Shown here: piece after piece, positions 8,801 to 16,835 of the stretch
How the letters are laid out: every line of letters starts with the position of its first letter
Position numbering within the stretch: position 1 is the first letter of the stretch
Assembly (NCBI RefSeq): GCF_022829685.1
Contig: NZ_JAKSYE010000135.1
Coordinates: forward strand, 1 to 64,000
Origin: Methylobacterium sp. E-045
GTDB lineage: Bacteria; Pseudomonadota; Alphaproteobacteria; Rhizobiales; Beijerinckiaceae
DNA: 64,000 nucleotides
Direction of reading: 5' to 3'
The notes under the pieces: model-generated
What the model saw: the letters and a program-made list of their open reading frames with translations, nothing else
Database searches by the model: none
Told to the model about the DNA's origin: nothing
Position numbers and translations under genes: made by a program

Positions 8801-9997
8801 ATGTCGAGCGCCCCCGCTCTTCGGCTGGCCGATGCCCCCATCGCGGTGGTGCCACGCGTCACGCCCGCCGCTTCCGACTGGACGGATGAGACCGTTCTCG
8901 CCGGAACGACGGCCATTGCAGACGGTCCCCTGAGCGCGGCAGCGGCCCAGATCGACCATGGAGCTTACCCGCTCGATATCATGGGCGGGCTCGGTGGCGC
9001 GGGCGCTCTCGGCGTTCACCTCGACCGGCACGGCACCCGCGTCGGCCTCTCCATCGCCGCCATGCAGGCGGCGAGCCGTGCCTGCGGTGCCACCGGCTTC
9101 CTGATGTGGTGCCAGAACGTCTGCGGCCTCTACCTGGAACGGTCAGGCAATCCCGCCCTGACGGGGGCCATTCTCGACGACCATGCCGGGGGTCGCACAT
9201 TCGGCGGCACGGCCCTCTCCAACCCGATGAAGGCCTTTGCCGGTATCGAACCGATCCTGCTGCGCGCCCGGCGCGTGCCGGGCGGTTACAGGGTCAACGG
9301 CATGCTGCCATGGGTCAGCCACATCGGACCGGGGCAGTATTGCGGCGCCATCGCGGGTGTCGTCGGCGCCGGCGACACGATCAGCCACGAGATCATGTTC
9401 CTGCTGCGCTGCGACCGGGCCGAGCTGCGGCCCTGTCCGCAATTCTCCGGCATGGAGGGCACCAGCACCTGGGGCTTGCGCCTGGACGAGTACTTCGTCG
9501 GCCAGGACGAGCTGATCGCCGATCCCGCCCGCCCCTTCATCGGCCGCATCCGAGCCGCCTTCATCCTGCTTCAATGCGGCATGGGCCTCGGCGTCGCGGA
9601 GGGAAGCCTCGATTCCATGATCGCGGTCGAGGAGACCCTCGGGCACGTCAACCAGTTCCTCGACGACCGCCCCGGACAGATTGCGGCCGAACTCGCCGAA
9701 CTCCGCGCCCGAATCCTCACGCTCGCCGAATCCCCCTATGACGGCTCGAACGACTACCTGATCGACGTGCTCGACGCCCGCGCGCAGACCTCCGAGCTCG
9801 CGCTTCGCGCCTCGCAATCCGCCCTGCTCCACCAGGGCGCACGCGGCTACCTGATGTCGGCCGCACCCCAACGGCGTATCCGCGAAGCGCATTTCGTCGC
9901 CATCGTCACGCCCGCCATCAAGCATCTGCGCTGGGAGATGGCCCGCCTGTCGCGGGAGATCCTTCCGGCCGAAACCCGCGAGGGAGGCCGCGCATGA
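8801..9997 (+). CDS. Acyl-CoA dehydrogenase-family flavoprotein
   Basis: A 398-residue protein with the layout of the acyl-CoA dehydrogenase superfamily: helical N-domain (SRACGATGFLMWCQN), beta middle domain (TALSNPM, VNGMLPWVSHIG) and helical C-domain (HQGARGYLMSAAPQRRIREAHF). The superfamily also includes flavin-dependent monooxygenases of the DszC/SfnB type, used in desulfurisation. The linked rubredoxin-reductase and sulfur-type genes make a redox role on a small sulfur compound more likely than beta-oxidation, but this is inference. GAGGAG precedes the ATG. Its stop overlaps the next start (ATGA at 9994-9997), so the two are probably translationally coupled. Confidence 0.75.
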   Translation: MSSAPALRLADAPIAVVPRVTPAASDWTDETVLAGTTAIADGPLSAAAAQIDHGAYPLDIMGGLGGAGALGVHLDRHGTRVGLSIAAMQAASRACGATGFLMWCQNVCGLYLERSGNPALTGAILDDHAGGRTFGGTALSNPMKAFAGIEPILLRARRVPGGYRVNGMLPWVSHIGPGQYCGAIAGVVGAGDTISHEIMFLLRCDRAELRPCPQFSGMEGTSTWGLRLDEYFVGQDELIADPARPFIGRIRAAFILLQCGMGLGVAEGSLDSMIAVEETLGHVNQFLDDRPGQIAAELAELRARILTLAESPYDGSNDYLIDVLDARAQTSELALRASQSALLHQGARGYLMSAAPQRRIREAHFVAIVTPAIKHLRWEMARLSREILPAETREGGRA

Positions 9998-11328
9998 CCG
10001 CGCTCGCGCCGACCGACGGGCTCGGGCCCTGGAGACAGTTCCTCTGCCGGGCCTGCGGCCTGATCTACGACGAGGGCGACGGCGATCCCGATGGCGGGCT
10101 GGCTCCCGGCACCCGCTTCGAGGACATTGCGGAGGATTGGGCCTGCCCGATCTGCGGCGTCACCAAATCGGATTTCGAGCCCTATCAACGGCGGGCATCC
10201 GTCGCGCCCGCGCCCCTTCCCCTCGTCCGGCAGCGCCGGCCGGGCGTGGTGATCGTCGGGGCCGGTGTGGCGGGCTGGAGCGTCGCCGAGGCGATCCGCG
10301 CCGAGGATGCAGAGGTTCCGATCACCCTGGTGACGGCCTGCAGCGGCGACGTCTACCACAAGCCGGAACTCTCGGTCGCGCTGGGACGCGGTATGTCACC
10401 GGACAATCTGCGCCGGGAGAGCGGCGCGACCGCGGCGGCCCGTCTCGGCCTGCATCTCATGCCCGACACGGTGGCGGTGGGCCTCTCGCCGGATCGGCAT
10501 CGGCTGCGGACGACCCGTGGCACCCTGGCCTACACGCAGCTCGTTCTCGCCCACGGCGCCAGGGCGGCGTTGCCGGCATGCCTCGACCCCACGCTGTGCT
10601 GGCGCGTCAACGACCTCGCGGCATGGTCGGCCCTGCATGCCGAACTCGGGCGTGGTCCTCGCACCGTGGCGGTGATCGGCGCCGGCATGGTCGGCTGCGA
10701 GCTCGCCGAGGATCTCACGCGGGCCGGTCATGGCGTCACGCTCATCGGCGCCGGGACGCTTCCGCTGCCCGAACTCCTGCCCGCGATGGCCGGTCTTCGC
10801 CTCCTGGCGGGCCTGGAGCGCCTGGGCGTACGCTACCGTGCCGGCACCCTGGTGACCGGCCTGAGCCGCGGGCCGGACGGCCATGTCACGCTCGCCCTCT
10901 CGGACGGCGGGGTCCTGGACGCCGCCACCGTGGTCGCGGCGACGGGCCTCGCCACGCCCTCGCGGCTCGTCCGCGGAGCCGGCCTCGCCTTCGAGCGCGG
11001 AATCGTCGTCGATCGGTCGACGCTGCGGACGAGCCGACCCGACATCTTCGCGCTCGGCGACTGCATCAGCATCGACGGCCAGCCCTGCCGCTACATCGAG
11101 CCGGTCGCACGGCAAGCCGAGGCGATCGCGCATGCCATCGTCGGCCGGGCGCATCCGGGCTACGCGCACGCCGCGCCCGTCATCCGCCTGAAGACGCGCT
11201 CCGCGCCGGTCGAGCTCCACGGCATTCCGGTTCCGGGCGCCCCCTGGCACGTCGTCGAGGACACCGAACGCCGCCTCGCGATGGAGCAGCGGCACGACGG
11301 CGGCATCACCGCCTGGCTCGCAGCCTGA
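9994..11328 (+). CDS. Rubredoxin fused to NAD(P)H-rubredoxin reductase
   Basis: A 444-residue fusion. Residues about 1-65 are a rubredoxin with both iron-binding pairs (CRACG and CPICG). Residues about 75-444 are a pyridine-nucleotide-disulfide-type FAD reductase with VGAGVAGW for FAD, VIGAGMVGCE for NAD(P)H and a closing DIFALGDC. The product should move electrons from NAD(P)H through FAD to the rubredoxin iron in one polypeptide, a task usually split between two proteins. The electron acceptor is unknown; the coupled flavoprotein upstream or a diffusible oxygenase are candidates. It overlaps the upstream gene by four bases, and the MBL gene follows ten bases later. Confidence 0.88.
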   Translation: MTALAPTDGLGPWRQFLCRACGLIYDEGDGDPDGGLAPGTRFEDIAEDWACPICGVTKSDFEPYQRRASVAPAPLPLVRQRRPGVVIVGAGVAGWSVAEAIRAEDAEVPITLVTACSGDVYHKPELSVALGRGMSPDNLRRESGATAAARLGLHLMPDTVAVGLSPDRHRLRTTRGTLAYTQLVLAHGARAALPACLDPTLCWRVNDLAAWSALHAELGRGPRTVAVIGAGMVGCELAEDLTRAGHGVTLIGAGTLPLPELLPAMAGLRLLAGLERLGVRYRAGTLVTGLSRGPDGHVTLALSDGGVLDAATVVAATGLATPSRLVRGAGLAFERGIVVDRSTLRTSRPDIFALGDCISIDGQPCRYIEPVARQAEAIAHAIVGRAHPGYAHAAPVIRLKTRSAPVELHGIPVPGAPWHVVEDTERRLAMEQRHDGGITAWLAA

Positions 11329-11338
11329 GGAGTTGCCG

Positions 11339-12289
11339 ATGAAGAGCGCCGTTCCCGCACCCGATCCCGTTCTCTCGCAGGCGCACGAACAGGTGGCGGC
11401 GACCCTCTCGGGCGCTGTTCCCCGACCTGTCGTGCAAGGCTTTTTCGACGAGCCGACGAACACCGCGACCTTCATCGTCCACGATCCTCAAAGTCGTTCC
11501 GCGGCGGTGATCGACAGTGTCCTCGACTTCGACCCGGCATCCGGGACGTTGTCCTACGAGGCGGCGAACCGGGTCGTCGCCTATGTGCGCGCGCAGGGCC
11601 TGACGGTGGAGTGGATCCTCGAGACCCACGTCCATGCCGACCACCTCTCGGCCGCCCCGTACCTTCAGGAGCAGCTCGGCGGACGGCTCGCGATCGGCCG
11701 TGGCATCGTCCAGGTCCAGGACGAGTTCGGGAAGCTCTTCAACGCCGGCACCGAGTTCGCCCGCGCCGGCGCGGAGTTCGACCGCCTGTTCGATGACGGC
11801 GACCGTTTCGCGGTCGGCGGGATCGAGGCCCTTGTGCTCCACGTACCGGGTCATACATCCGCCGACCTCGCCTACGTGATCGGGGACGCGGCCTTCGTCG
11901 GCGACACCCTGTTCATGCCGGATTACGGCACGGCCCGTGCGGATTTCCCCGGCGGCGACGCCCGGCAGCTGTTCCGCTCGACCCGAAGGCTGCTGGCGCT
12001 TCCAGACATTACGCGCCTGTTCCTGTGCCACGACTACAAGGCGCCCGGCCGGGACGAGTTCATCTACGAGACGACGGTGGCCACTCAGCGGGCCGAGAAC
12101 GTCCACGTCCGCGACGGAATGGCGGAGGACGATTTCGTCGCGATGCGCACCGCGCGTGACCGCACCCTGAAGGCGCCACGGCTGATCATGCCGTCGATCC
12201 AGGTGAACATGCGCGGCGGACGCCTGCCGCAACCGGAGGCCAACGGCACGCGCTACCTCAAGATCCCGCTGACGACGGTCCGGTCATGA
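11339..12289 (+). CDS. ETHE1/Blh-type MBL-fold hydrolase, likely persulfide dioxygenase
   Basis: A 316-residue metallo-beta-lactamase-fold protein. The metal motif is THVHADH (H97, H99, D101, H102), followed by VPGHTSADLAY, a GDTLF aspartate motif and CHDYKAPG with a further histidine. Spacing and the closing motif resemble ETHE1 and the Blh proteins of bigR operons, which oxidise glutathione persulfide to sulfite. The TauE/SafE permease gene follows, as in several sulfide-detoxification operons. The start at 11339 is chosen because GAGGAG lies seven bases upstream; a TTG six bases earlier is unlikely. Glyoxalase-II-like activity cannot be excluded. Confidence 0.82.
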   Translation: MKSAVPAPDPVLSQAHEQVAATLSGAVPRPVVQGFFDEPTNTATFIVHDPQSRSAAVIDSVLDFDPASGTLSYEAANRVVAYVRAQGLTVEWILETHVHADHLSAAPYLQEQLGGRLAIGRGIVQVQDEFGKLFNAGTEFARAGAEFDRLFDDGDRFAVGGIEALVLHVPGHTSADLAYVIGDAAFVGDTLFMPDYGTARADFPGGDARQLFRSTRRLLALPDITRLFLCHDYKAPGRDEFIYETTVATQRAENVHVRDGMAEDDFVAMRTARDRTLKAPRLIMPSIQVNMRGGRLPQPEANGTRYLKIPLTTVRS

Positions 12290-12365
12290 CCAGGCCCGAA
12301 ACGCCCGAACCGCCCCCGGCGCGGGTCTTCCCGCAGCGCCCGATCCGGCCGATCGAGGGGAGCGG

Positions 12366-13136
12366 GTGTTGACGCTCGAACCCGTGCAATACGCTCTCGG
12401 CGCGAGTTCCGGCTCGCTGGTCGGGCTCCTCCTCGGGCTGGTCGGCGGCGGCGGCTCCATCCTCGCCCTTCCGATGCTCATCCACGTGGTGGGGTTGCGC
12501 AACACCCACGTGGCGGTGGGAACGGGCGCCTTCGCGGTCGCCGCCTGTTCTCTCGTCAACCTCGTCGGCCATCTTCGGGTCGCCTGGGTCCCGTGGCGCG
12601 CGGCGGGATTGTTCGGGGCGGCCGGCATCGTCGCCGCGTTGCTGGGCGCGGATCTGAGCAGGCAGTTCGACGGTCACCGCCTGCAGTTCCTATTCGCTCT
12701 GGTGATGCTCGCGGCGGCGGGCCTGATGTTCAAGCGACGGTTCGCACCGGCCACCGCGCCGATGGAGGTCGCCCGGGAGAGTGTGCCCAAACTCGTCGGC
12801 TACGGGAGCGCCACGGGCCTGCTGTCGGGCTTCTTCGGCATCGGCGGCGGCTTCCTCATCGTCCCCGGACTCGTCGCCGCCACCGGGATGCCGCTGGTGA
12901 GTGCCGTCGGCTGTTCCCTCGTGGTCATCACGGCCTTCGGGGTGACGACCGGGCTGAGCTACGCGCTGTCCCATCTCGTGGATTGGGCCCTCGTCCTGGC
13001 TTTCGTGGCCGGGGGAGCGGGAGGCGGCCTCATCGGCCTTCGTCTTCGCTCCGCCTGTATCGCCCGCAAGGGCGCGCTGGACACGGTGCTGGCCGCCATC
13101 ATCGGAGGCGCGGGGCTGGTGATGCTGATGCGGTAG
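12366..13136 (+). CDS. TauE/SafE-family permease
   Basis: A 256-residue membrane protein with about eight hydrophobic segments and two glycine-rich repeats, GLVGGGGSILALP near the N-terminus and GFFGIGGGFLIVP in the second half. This duplicated pattern is typical of TauE/SafE exporters of sulfite, sulfoacetate and related anions. After a persulfide-dioxygenase-like gene it could export sulfite (inference). Translation probably starts at GTG 12366, preceded by GAGGGG. A 28-codon frame (12286-12372) bridges the two genes, overlapping the previous stop as ATGA and running over this start; it may only couple translation. Confidence 0.85.
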   Translation: MLTLEPVQYALGASSGSLVGLLLGLVGGGGSILALPMLIHVVGLRNTHVAVGTGAFAVAACSLVNLVGHLRVAWVPWRAAGLFGAAGIVAALLGADLSRQFDGHRLQFLFALVMLAAAGLMFKRRFAPATAPMEVARESVPKLVGYGSATGLLSGFFGIGGGFLIVPGLVAATGMPLVSAVGCSLVVITAFGVTTGLSYALSHLVDWALVLAFVAGGAGGGLIGLRLRSACIARKGALDTVLAAIIGGAGLVMLMR

Positions 13137-13298
13137 ATCCAAGCGCAACGAGGGTGTTCGCCATCGGCCGACGCTGCGAATGAAGGCGATCCGGCCTGAG
13201 ATCCGAACGAGTACTGGCCTTCGGCCGCTCTCCGGAAACAGACCTGCCGGCTCAGTTCTTGCTGCCACTTTCCTAGACGATCATCACCGGAGTCCGCG

Positions 13299-14660
13299 AT
13301 GGCCCTGTTCGATAAGTATTCCGGTTCACGACCCCGCATGAGCCGCCATGGCTGCAGCTGCGGGGTGCATACGAGCCAGGCCGAGCACGAGGCGGCGCTC
13401 CCGACGGGCGACGCCGCTGTCCGGCGGATCGTCGAGGCGTCGATGATGCGTGCCGTATTCCCGCGGGAAGCCGAGCGCCGCGCCTTCCTCCGGAGCGTCG
13501 GCGCAGCGACCGCCGCGGCGGCGATCAGCCAGTTCCTGCCGACGCGGTTCGTGGCCGAGGCCTTCGCGAATGCCGGCAAGCCGGAGAAGACCGACCTCAA
13601 GGTCGGCTTCATCCCGATCACTTGCGCCACGCCGATCATCATGGCAAAGCCCATGGGCTTCTACGAGAAGCAGGGCTTGAACGTCGATGTGGTCAAGACC
13701 GCCGGCTGGGCGGTGATCCGCGACAAGACCCTGAACAAGGAATACGACGCCGCCCACATGCTGGCGCCGATGCCCATCGCGATCAGCCTGGGGCTCGGCT
13801 CGGCCGCGGTGCCCTTCGCGGTGCCGGCCATCGAGAACGTCAACGGCCAGGCGATCTGCCTGGCGATGAAGCACAGGGACAACCGCGACCCGAAAAACTG
13901 GAAAGGCATGAAGTTCGCCATTCCGTTCGACTACTCGAACCACAATTACCTGCTGCGCTACTATCTGGCCGAGCACGGCATCGATCCCGACGCGGATGTG
14001 CAGCTGCGTTCGGTGCCGCCGCCCGACATGGTCGCCAACCTGCGCGCCGACAATATCGACGGGTTCCTGGCACCCGACAACGTGGTCCAGCGCGCGGTCT
14101 ACGATGGCGTCGGCTTCATCCATATCCTGTCGAAGGAGATCTGGGACGGGCATCCCTGCTGCGCCTTTTCGATCGCGCAGGACACGATCGAACAGATGCC
14201 GAACACGACGGCGGCGTTGCTGCGGGCCATCATGGAAGCGACGGCGCACGCGTCCAAGCCCGAGAACCGCAAGGACATCGCCGCCGCCATCGCGCCGGCG
14301 AATTACCTGAACCAGCCTCAGACCGTTATCGAGCAGGTCCTCACCGGTACCTACGCGGATGGGCTCGGCGGCGTGAAGAAGGATCCGAAGCGCGTCGCCT
14401 TCGATCCCTTCCCATACGAGAGCTTCGCGGTCTGGACCATGACGCAGATGAAGCGCTGGGGTCAGATCAAGGGCGATGTCGATTACAAGGCGGTGGCGCA
14501 GCAGGTCTACCGTGCGACCGATGCCGCCAAGCTGATGAAGCAGGCCGGTCTGACTCCGCCCGAGACCACCACTAAGACCTTCGTAGTGATGGGTAAGACC
14601 TTCGATCCGGCCAAGCCGAAGGAGTACATCGACTCCTTTAAGATCAAGCGGGCCGGCTGA
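13299..14660 (+). CDS. Tat-exported NrtA/CmpA-like ABC substrate-binding protein
   Basis: A 453-residue periplasmic binding protein of the nitrate/sulfonate/bicarbonate class. The mature part begins KVGFIPITCATPIIMAKPMG, and the body contains GMKFAIPF and HNYLLRYYL, typical of NrtA/CmpA relatives. A twin-arginine signal (RRAFLRSVGAATAAAAI) sits unusually deep, after about 60 residues that include the cysteine-rich CSCGVH. Either the true start is a later ATG near 13443 or the extension is functional. No permease or ATPase gene lies beside it, so it is an orphan or shares another transporter. It follows the sulfur-type operon after 162 nt. Confidence 0.85.
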   Translation: MALFDKYSGSRPRMSRHGCSCGVHTSQAEHEAALPTGDAAVRRIVEASMMRAVFPREAERRAFLRSVGAATAAAAISQFLPTRFVAEAFANAGKPEKTDLKVGFIPITCATPIIMAKPMGFYEKQGLNVDVVKTAGWAVIRDKTLNKEYDAAHMLAPMPIAISLGLGSAAVPFAVPAIENVNGQAICLAMKHRDNRDPKNWKGMKFAIPFDYSNHNYLLRYYLAEHGIDPDADVQLRSVPPPDMVANLRADNIDGFLAPDNVVQRAVYDGVGFIHILSKEIWDGHPCCAFSIAQDTIEQMPNTTAALLRAIMEATAHASKPENRKDIAAAIAPANYLNQPQTVIEQVLTGTYADGLGGVKKDPKRVAFDPFPYESFAVWTMTQMKRWGQIKGDVDYKAVAQQVYRATDAAKLMKQAGLTPPETTTKTFVVMGKTFDPAKPKEYIDSFKIKRAG

Positions 14661-14861
14661 ATCATTCGCATCTGTGTGGGACCGTGACAGAACTGTTCAC
14701 TCGAGCGTCGGCGGCCGGCTGATGCGAGTTAGGTGAAAATCCGACCAGTGGGAGACACTCCTCTTTCGGAAAGGGCCCGAAATGCTTGCGGATAGAGGGA
14801 GAAGGATCTGTTGCCCACCAACGTACGTGGTGAGGCCCCATTGGGCCACCAGGATCAACGG

Positions 14862-15308
14862 CTACGGAATTGTTCGGTAATGTAAGTCGCTGCGCACGAA
14901 TACATTGGCATCGACGAGACCGAACGCCCGCCGCAATTGTTCGATGATCTCGGGCCGCTGTAGCCGCCGGTCCGCATACAGGACGAAGCGGTGCGGAACT
15001 GTCTCGTAGACGATGCGGCCGCGAGGGAAATGCTCGTACTCGTAGGATGCAATCATCGTCGGCAGGCCCCGTTTGCGGAGGCCAGCGGGACGCAAGCGGC
15101 GCCAGCCTTCCCAAACGTCGTAGTGCGCGCCGGGATAGGTCAGGCAGTCGCCATAGGACTCCGCCTCTGACAGCGGGAGCCCGGCATGCACCAGTTCCCA
15201 GGGGCCATCGCCCCCGCGTAGGCCCCAGAAGATGCCGACGCTCGGTGGCGGGGTAGTCGTAACCGACGGCGTCGGCCTGTCGGTCGGTTGGTCGAGTGGG
15301 CTAGTCAT
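14862..15308 (-). CDS. Hypothetical protein with proline/threonine-rich N-terminus
   Basis: A 148-residue soluble protein with a low-complexity start and a compact remainder containing GPWELVHAGLPLSEAESYGD and FPRGRIVYETVPHRFVLYAD. The body looks like a globular alpha/beta domain, and the closing RSDLHYRT ends on a beta-strand-like stretch. I do not recognise the family. It is the last of three small minus-strand genes, 15 nt after the secreted-protein gene upstream, so an operon is possible. No transport signal is visible. Codon use matches the neighbours. Confidence 0.65.
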   Translation of the reverse strand: MTSPLDQPTDRPTPSVTTTPPPSVGIFWGLRGGDGPWELVHAGLPLSEAESYGDCLTYPGAHYDVWEGWRRLRPAGLRKRGLPTMIASYEYEHFPRGRIVYETVPHRFVLYADRRLQRPEIIEQLRRAFGLVDANVFVRSDLHYRTIP

Positions 15309-15323
15309 AGGTCGCCGCTCCCT

Positions 15324-15809
15324 TCAAAGGATGAACTTCCAATCGATCCGTCGTACCCGCGCCGCCGTCTCGCTCAGGCTCGCTGAGCACATAACGACGA
15401 TGTCTTGTTTGATCGCCGTCGTGCCCGCCCGCACCGGGTTCGGTTTGACCATGAAACACAGCCCGGTGGCGGGCCAATGCCTTTGGGTGTCCGGTGCGCC
15501 GACTGGCATCAGGGTCAGTGAGTTCACGCGTAGGGCGTAGCCGTAGGCGTTCTCCATGTCGGGCGTCTGCGCCGTCGTGAAGGCGACGACCATCTTCGCG
15601 CCGGTCTTGCCGTCACCGTAGCCGGTAACGAACGTGACCTCGCCCTTGCCGTCGTCGACGAGCCGGAGGTCGTTGTTGCAGGGGGCGGCTTGCCCGTTGA
15701 CCTTTAGCTCGAGGCAATGCCCCGCGTTCACGTCGTCTACGGGTGGGTTGGCTTGTGCTGCCTCGCCTGACAGCATGGCAAGGGCAAGCACAATCATCGT
15801 ACGCTTCAT
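15324..15809 (-). CDS. Secreted hypothetical protein
   Basis: A 161-residue protein beginning with a clear Sec signal peptide (MKRTMIVLALAMLSG, likely cleavage after AQA near residue 20). The mature part has several cysteines (GHCLEL, APCNND, GLCFMV, VVMCSA), enough for two disulfides, and a beta-rich pattern. The family is not recognised. It lies just upstream of the 148-residue protein on the same strand. An envelope location is likely. Confidence 0.65.
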   Translation of the reverse strand: MKRTMIVLALAMLSGEAAQANPPVDDVNAGHCLELKVNGQAAPCNNDLRLVDDGKGEVTFVTGYGDGKTGAKMVVAFTTAQTPDMENAYGYALRVNSLTLMPVGAPDTQRHWPATGLCFMVKPNPVRAGTTAIKQDIVVMCSASLSETAARVRRIDWKFIL

Positions 15810-15902
15810 GGGAGATGCAATTCCTGTGGCGGAGTGAGAGGCGTGCTGCTGGGCGATCCTGGCCCGATGGTGTCGAGGAGGTTTGACCCCACCGCCACCC
15901 GT

Positions 15903-16352
15903 TCAGCGCCGTTTGAGGGCGCCCCCGAAGTCGCAGGACGGTCCGTGGAAGTGGTCGCAATTTTCCGACGTGACCAGCACGCGGCTGCGATCACCGTTGT
16001 AGCGAAGCGTGATCTCGCAGAATTCGTTGGGATCGTCCGTCTTCGCCCGTAAGCGAAGGGTGCTCGCATCCAGCTTCCTGGCGGTGCCACGAACTTCGCC
16101 CGTGCATTGGTTCGGGATCGCTGTATCGGCGATCACCAGATACGCGCCGCTTTCTCCCTCGGTGTCGAGGGCATGCACCTGGACTTCGAGGCGGCCATCG
16201 CCACGTCCCTGGAAGCGGCCTTCCAGTCTGAGATCTGCGTAAGCGTTCGACGCGAGTAGAGACGCGATGGCTGCCAAACCGATTATGAACGGACGGCAGC
16301 GAGCGGATTTGGCCCAGCGGGAAGTCGCCGCGCGGGCGAATGTGGAAGGCAT
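15903..16352 (-). CDS. Secreted hypothetical protein
   Basis: A 149-residue protein with a hydrophobic export segment (FIIGLAAIASLLASNAYA) after a basic leader of about 20 residues. The mature part is beta-rich (DLRLEGRFQGRGDGRLEVQV) with cysteines in NQCTG, EFCEI, ENCDHF and PSCDFG, so two disulfides are plausible. A later start would give a more standard signal peptide. The family is not recognised. It is the first of three minus-strand genes that point away from the TonB receptor. Confidence 0.6.
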   Translation of the reverse strand: MPSTFARAATSRWAKSARCRPFIIGLAAIASLLASNAYADLRLEGRFQGRGDGRLEVQVHALDTEGESGAYLVIADTAIPNQCTGEVRGTARKLDASTLRLRAKTDDPNEFCEITLRYNGDRSRVLVTSENCDHFHGPSCDFGGALKRR

Positions 16353-16835
16353 TGCGGGTGTCCTCTTCGGATCGGAAAAGCCGACAGAGGGGATTCACGT
16401 TGGCCCGCCTGAAATTTACAGGGCAGTGCTGATTCTTGGTGTGGCGGACCGCCGCATGCAGTCGCCGACCCTCCAAACTGAGCTGTTGCTTGTATGGCCC
16501 AACCTGCTGACGAAGGAAGCTCGGGAGCTTCGGGTTTGCGCCATAAGCGGAAGTTCGCCGCCTGCCCAAAAGCAGACGTTCCGCATCCGACACGACTACG
16601 CCGTTGAAGCCAGTTGCCCCACCGTTCAGAGGCGGACATTCGATCATTCGCTGAGGTGAAATCGAAGACGTTGTGAAAGCGCTCTTCCCATCGCAGTCAT
16701 GCATCAACTTAGAATTACTTCAGATTTGAAGCGCTCTAAGTGTGTGATTTCTATCACGTTTTCGCCTTGCCTCACAACGCAACAACAGCGATGGAACTGT
16801 TGCTGCGCCGCTTGAGGCGCCTACCAGCGTGACCC
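16353..16835. other. Intergenic between divergent genes
   Basis: Holds one copy of the 42-nt dispersed repeat at 16550-16591 and an AT-rich stretch at 16690-16760 that probably carries the TonB receptor promoter. A short inverted repeat (CAACAG / CTGTTG, about 16784-16804) lies just upstream of the receptor start. No Fur box was recognised. Confidence 0.45.
16550..16591. repeat. 42-nt dispersed repeat, copy 1
   Basis: Matches 20228-20269 in the same orientation with only a few mismatches; the core is CCTGCCCA, one variable base, AAGCAGACG, one variable base, TCCGCATCCGAC. It is non-coding in both places. The two copies bracket the TonB receptor and esterase genes. Confidence 0.7.

Noticed and set aside
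12286..12372. 28-codon frame between the MBL and TauE genes
   Set aside because: Overlaps both neighbours and is proline-rich; probably only a coupling artefact.
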